7,798 nucleotides of DNA. Origin: Parachlamydia sp. Its GTDB lineage: Bacteria; Chlamydiota; Chlamydiia; Chlamydiales; Parachlamydiaceae. Of this stretch, positions 6,107 to 7,798 are shown piece after piece. The translations under genes were made by a program, and so were the position numbers. The notes beneath the pieces are model-generated. The model worked only from the letters and a program-made list of their open reading frames with translations, was not told where the DNA came from and did not search any database. The first letter of the stretch is position 1. Each line of letters begins with the position of its first letter. The stretch spans positions 1 to 7,798 of the forward strand of contig JAJTHR010000268.1 in the NCBI GenBank assembly GCA_021298935.1. The letters are read 5' to 3'.

Positions 6107-7529
6107 AACGTGCTTTTAGTAAATCAGATAGATCGATAATGCGTGCAAAGTATCCGCTATCAAAAACATCTTCTGAAACACCATTGACATGAATAAGTAC
6201 AGGTCGACACGAAAATCCTCTAGGGAGTTGTAGGCGGCTAAGTTTTTCCTCTACCTCTTCTATAACTTCTTTACCCACTACTCCTTGTCGAAATTTGATT
6301 TCACACGCATATAAGAAGCGAAACCGAGTTTGAATCAGGTAATCGATCTGACATCCTCGCTTACGAGCCCCAGCTTTTTGAAAATAATTGTTAGCAATCA
6401 GTAAATCTTCGGGCGAAACTCCTAAAATTTTACATACAAGGGATCCATTATTTATAACCAAATTCTCAAACTGTACCCCCATAATAGACAACCATCCATG
6501 AGGCAAGCGCTGCAATTGAGTGCTTTCAATTTGTTCTTTATGTGGAAAAATATATTTAAGATAAAACCTCAAATAATTATCCTTGATGCGGTACCGACTA
6601 GATTCTAATTTCTTTCCAGTCGCAAATGACCAGGTGTAATCTCGTGCCAAAAAACCCGACTCCATTAATTCCCCAAGGCCATTGCTTAGATCCCCGCCTC
6701 GTGATCTACCAAGTTTAACAGCAAGTTCTGAAGTAGAAAGGGGGGAATCGATCAGGTTTTCAACAATTTGCTTATAAAAGTGCCCTTGTTTTTGGAACAA
6801 GTCATGAAAAATTTGATCAAATTCACGAAAAAGCAATCCTTCTGCATCAAAGCATAAGCGCTGAATATTTGCCTCTGCAGATAAATCTGGACGTAATTCT
6901 TCCAGATAACGAGGGATTCCTCCGGTAACTGATAAAATCTTAAATTTTTCATAGGCTGAGACCGTGCCGGATCGGCCTTCCCAGAACATGTTACATTCGG
7001 GCAATGTAAGTTCATCTAATAAAAGCCGAAGAGAAATGCGACCAAAAAATCCAGTACTGCTAAGAATGTTTTTACTAATCCATGCCGAATTGGATCCAGA
7101 AAGAATCATAATAAATTGCGAATTGTGTTTAAAGTAACGATCCCATGCGGTCTTTAATTTAGGTAGAAATGTGGAATCTTGCGACCCCACCCAAGTGATT
7201 TCATCTAGAACAACAAGTACACGTCCTTTTTTGCATTCCTGCGCTAAATCATAAAAGATATTACCCCAATCATCACTGCGATAGATCGGCAATCGATATT
7301 CCTGAAGTTGTCGTAAGAACTCTACTCTTTGTGCTTCTGCAGTTATACCATGTGCGGGAGGGATCCCTGATAAAATGTATGCTTTGCTGAAAGAAGAGGC
7401 ATATTCTTCTGCTAAACGACTTTTACCGATTCTTCGTCGTCCCCGAATCACAACAAGGCTAGAACTCTTTTTATTAAATAGTCCTCTAAGCGATTCAAGT
7501 TCTTTTTCTCTACCGATAAATCTTGTCAT
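6087..7529 (-). CDS. Archaeal-type AAA ATPase with winged helix and PD-(D/E)XK-like C-terminus
   Basis: This 480-residue cytoplasmic protein belongs to the ATPase_2/DUF234-like group of P-loop ATPases. An N-terminal FIGREKELESL leads into Walker A GRRRIGKS (30-37) and Walker B VLVVLDE (D109, E110). SGSNSAW (144-150) is a sensor-like segment and VTGGIPRYLEEL (201-212) is a family hallmark. A winged-helix region lies at about 248-297 (STSELAVKLGRS, LGELMESGFL). The C-terminal part has FENLV (E355), QIDYLI (D396) and CEIKF (E410, K412), the E-D-ExK pattern of the PD-(D/E)XK nuclease fold. The ATG at 7529 is chosen because TAAGGA lies four bases upstream and MTRFIGRE opens the domain. An open frame from TTG at 7616 would translate hairpin repeats. 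The last five to six codons and stop (YTISQK, TAA) come from the flanking palindromic element. Genes of this family are often multicopy; a function has not been settled. Confidence 0.88.
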   Translation of the reverse strand: MTRFIGREKELESLRGLFNKKSSSLVVIRGRRRIGKSRLAEEYASSFSKAYILSGIPPAHGITAEAQRVEFLRQLQEYRLPIYRSDDWGNIFYDLAQECKKGRVLVVLDEITWVGSQDSTFLPKLKTAWDRYFKHNSQFIMILSGSNSAWISKNILSSTGFFGRISLRLLLDELTLPECNMFWEGRSGTVSAYEKFKILSVTGGIPRYLEELRPDLSAEANIQRLCFDAEGLLFREFDQIFHDLFQKQGHFYKQIVENLIDSPLSTSELAVKLGRSRGGDLSNGLGELMESGFLARDYTWSFATGKKLESSRYRIKDNYLRFYLKYIFPHKEQIESTQLQRLPHGWLSIMGVQFENLVINNGSLVCKILGVSPEDLLIANNYFQKAGARKRGCQIDYLIQTRFRFLYACEIKFRQGVVGKEVIEEVEEKLSRLQLPRGFSCRPVLIHVNGVSEDVFDSGYFARIIDLSDLLKARYTISQK

Positions 7530-7533
7530 AATA

Positions 7534-7539
7534 TCCTTA
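7534..7539 (-). promoter_or_regulatory. Shine-Dalgarno deciding the ATPase start
   Basis: TAAGGA on the minus strand lies four bases before the ATG at 7529. It favours this start over the longer TTG-initiated frame whose extra 29 residues are repeat sequence (LLFLGK occurs twice). Confidence 0.65.
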
Positions 7540-7547
7540 CTTTTCTT

Positions 7548-7578
7548 CCCCAGAAATAGCAAATTGCTGTTTTTGGGG
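7548..7578. repeat. 31-bp hairpin repeat, copy 1 (ATPase leader)
   Basis: CCCC...GGGG repeat with arms CCCCAGAAATAGCAA and TTGCTGTTTTTGGGG around one central base; the arms pair with two mismatches. It matches copy 2 at 7602-7632 with a 54-bp period. It would form a hairpin in the ATPase mRNA leader just upstream of the ribosome site. Confidence 0.8.
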
Positions 7579-7586
7579 AGTTTTTT

Positions 7587-7616
7587 ATTATATGTATTTT
7601 TCCCCAAAAATAGCAA
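7587..7616 (-). promoter_or_regulatory. Predicted ATPase promoter embedded in the hairpin repeat
   Basis: On the minus strand, TTGCTA (7611-7616) and a perfect TATAAT (7587-7592) are separated by 18 bases. The -35 lies inside repeat copy 2, so anything binding the repeat would compete with RNA polymerase. Transcription would begin near 7580, placing repeat copy 1 in the leader. Confidence 0.5.
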
Positions 7617-7632
7617 ATTTCATTTTTTGGGG
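7602..7632. repeat. 31-bp hairpin repeat, copy 2 (over the ATPase promoter)
   Basis: Second copy of the CCCC-AAAAATAGCAAATT-...-TTTTTTGGGG repeat. The outer arms pair (CCCCAAAAA with TTTTTGGGG), while the centre is less symmetric than in copy 1. It contains the predicted -35 of the ATPase promoter. Confidence 0.8.
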
Positions 7633-7661
7633 AATTTTCTAAAGTTGGATAATAGGTAATA

Positions 7662-7798
7662 ATACCATTTCCCAAAAATAAAACCATAAAGTTGACTTGT
7701 CAGCGCTTCAGATTTAAAAGATCTTTTCGAAGTTGATATCTTTGAATATCAACAAGGAGAGATCTTTTAAAGATGAAGGTGATCACAAGTCAAATTTA
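7662..7798. repeat. Palindromic MITE-like element, right copy, inverted and cut by the window edge
   Basis: This is the reverse complement of the element at 5945-6106, aligned without gaps and with four differences by eye in the 137 bases available. If the copy is full length it should end about 25 bases beyond the window. One of the differences (G to A at 7695, GTTGACTTGT) is matched by a C to T change in the opposite arm (7790), which keeps the stem paired. Both copies are preceded by TAATA. Together the two copies bracket the ATPase gene. Confidence 0.88.

Noticed and set aside
7530..7616. Extended ATPase start at TTG 7616 adding 29 residues
   Set aside because: The added residues are translations of the two hairpin repeats (LLFLGK twice), the predicted promoter lies inside this stretch, and the ATG at 7529 has its own Shine-Dalgarno sequence.

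Overview
The window carries five intact protein-coding genes, one broken gene, and a repeat-bounded ATPase unit at its right end. Gene content suggests a bacterium of the Chlamydiae, more likely an amoeba-associated (Parachlamydia-like) lineage than a Chlamydia proper. The reasons are a glycogen-synthesis glgC, an ArtJ-type solute-binding protein, an exported sulfatase with a sulfotransferase, and moderate-to-low GC. This assignment is an inference from gene content; no rRNA or other marker gene is present.

Left part (1-3821). A membrane-anchored family 3 solute-binding protein (minus strand, GTG start) is divergent from glgC (ADP-glucose pyrophosphorylase). The glgC gene is followed after 8 bases by a calcineurin-like metallophosphoesterase and probably shares its transcript. 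A small exported GyrI-like (effector-binding fold) protein follows as its own unit. This part looks like ordinary chromosomal housekeeping and accessory sequence.

Middle part (3822-5940). An exported arylsulfatase and a signal-peptide-bearing sulfotransferase lie on the minus strand. The sulfatase stop and the sulfotransferase start overlap as ATGA. The sulfotransferase is cut by an in-frame TAA after about 96 codons. A plausible continuation of the protein is readable for another 26 codons before a second stop, so the gene appears to be decaying. A possible promoter with a perfect 6-bp palindrome over its -10 precedes the sulfatase.

Right part (5945-7798). A gene for an archaeal-type AAA ATPase with a C-terminal PD-(D/E)XK-like motif lies between two nearly identical palindromic elements of about 162 bp in opposite orientation; the second is cut by the window edge. 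The left element encodes the last codons and the stop of the ATPase. The ATPase 5' region holds two 31-bp hairpin repeats 54 bp apart, with a good predicted promoter whose -35 lies in the upstream repeat. No transposase or integrase is seen. This ATPase-plus-palindrome unit is the best candidate here for an undescribed mobile or selfish element.
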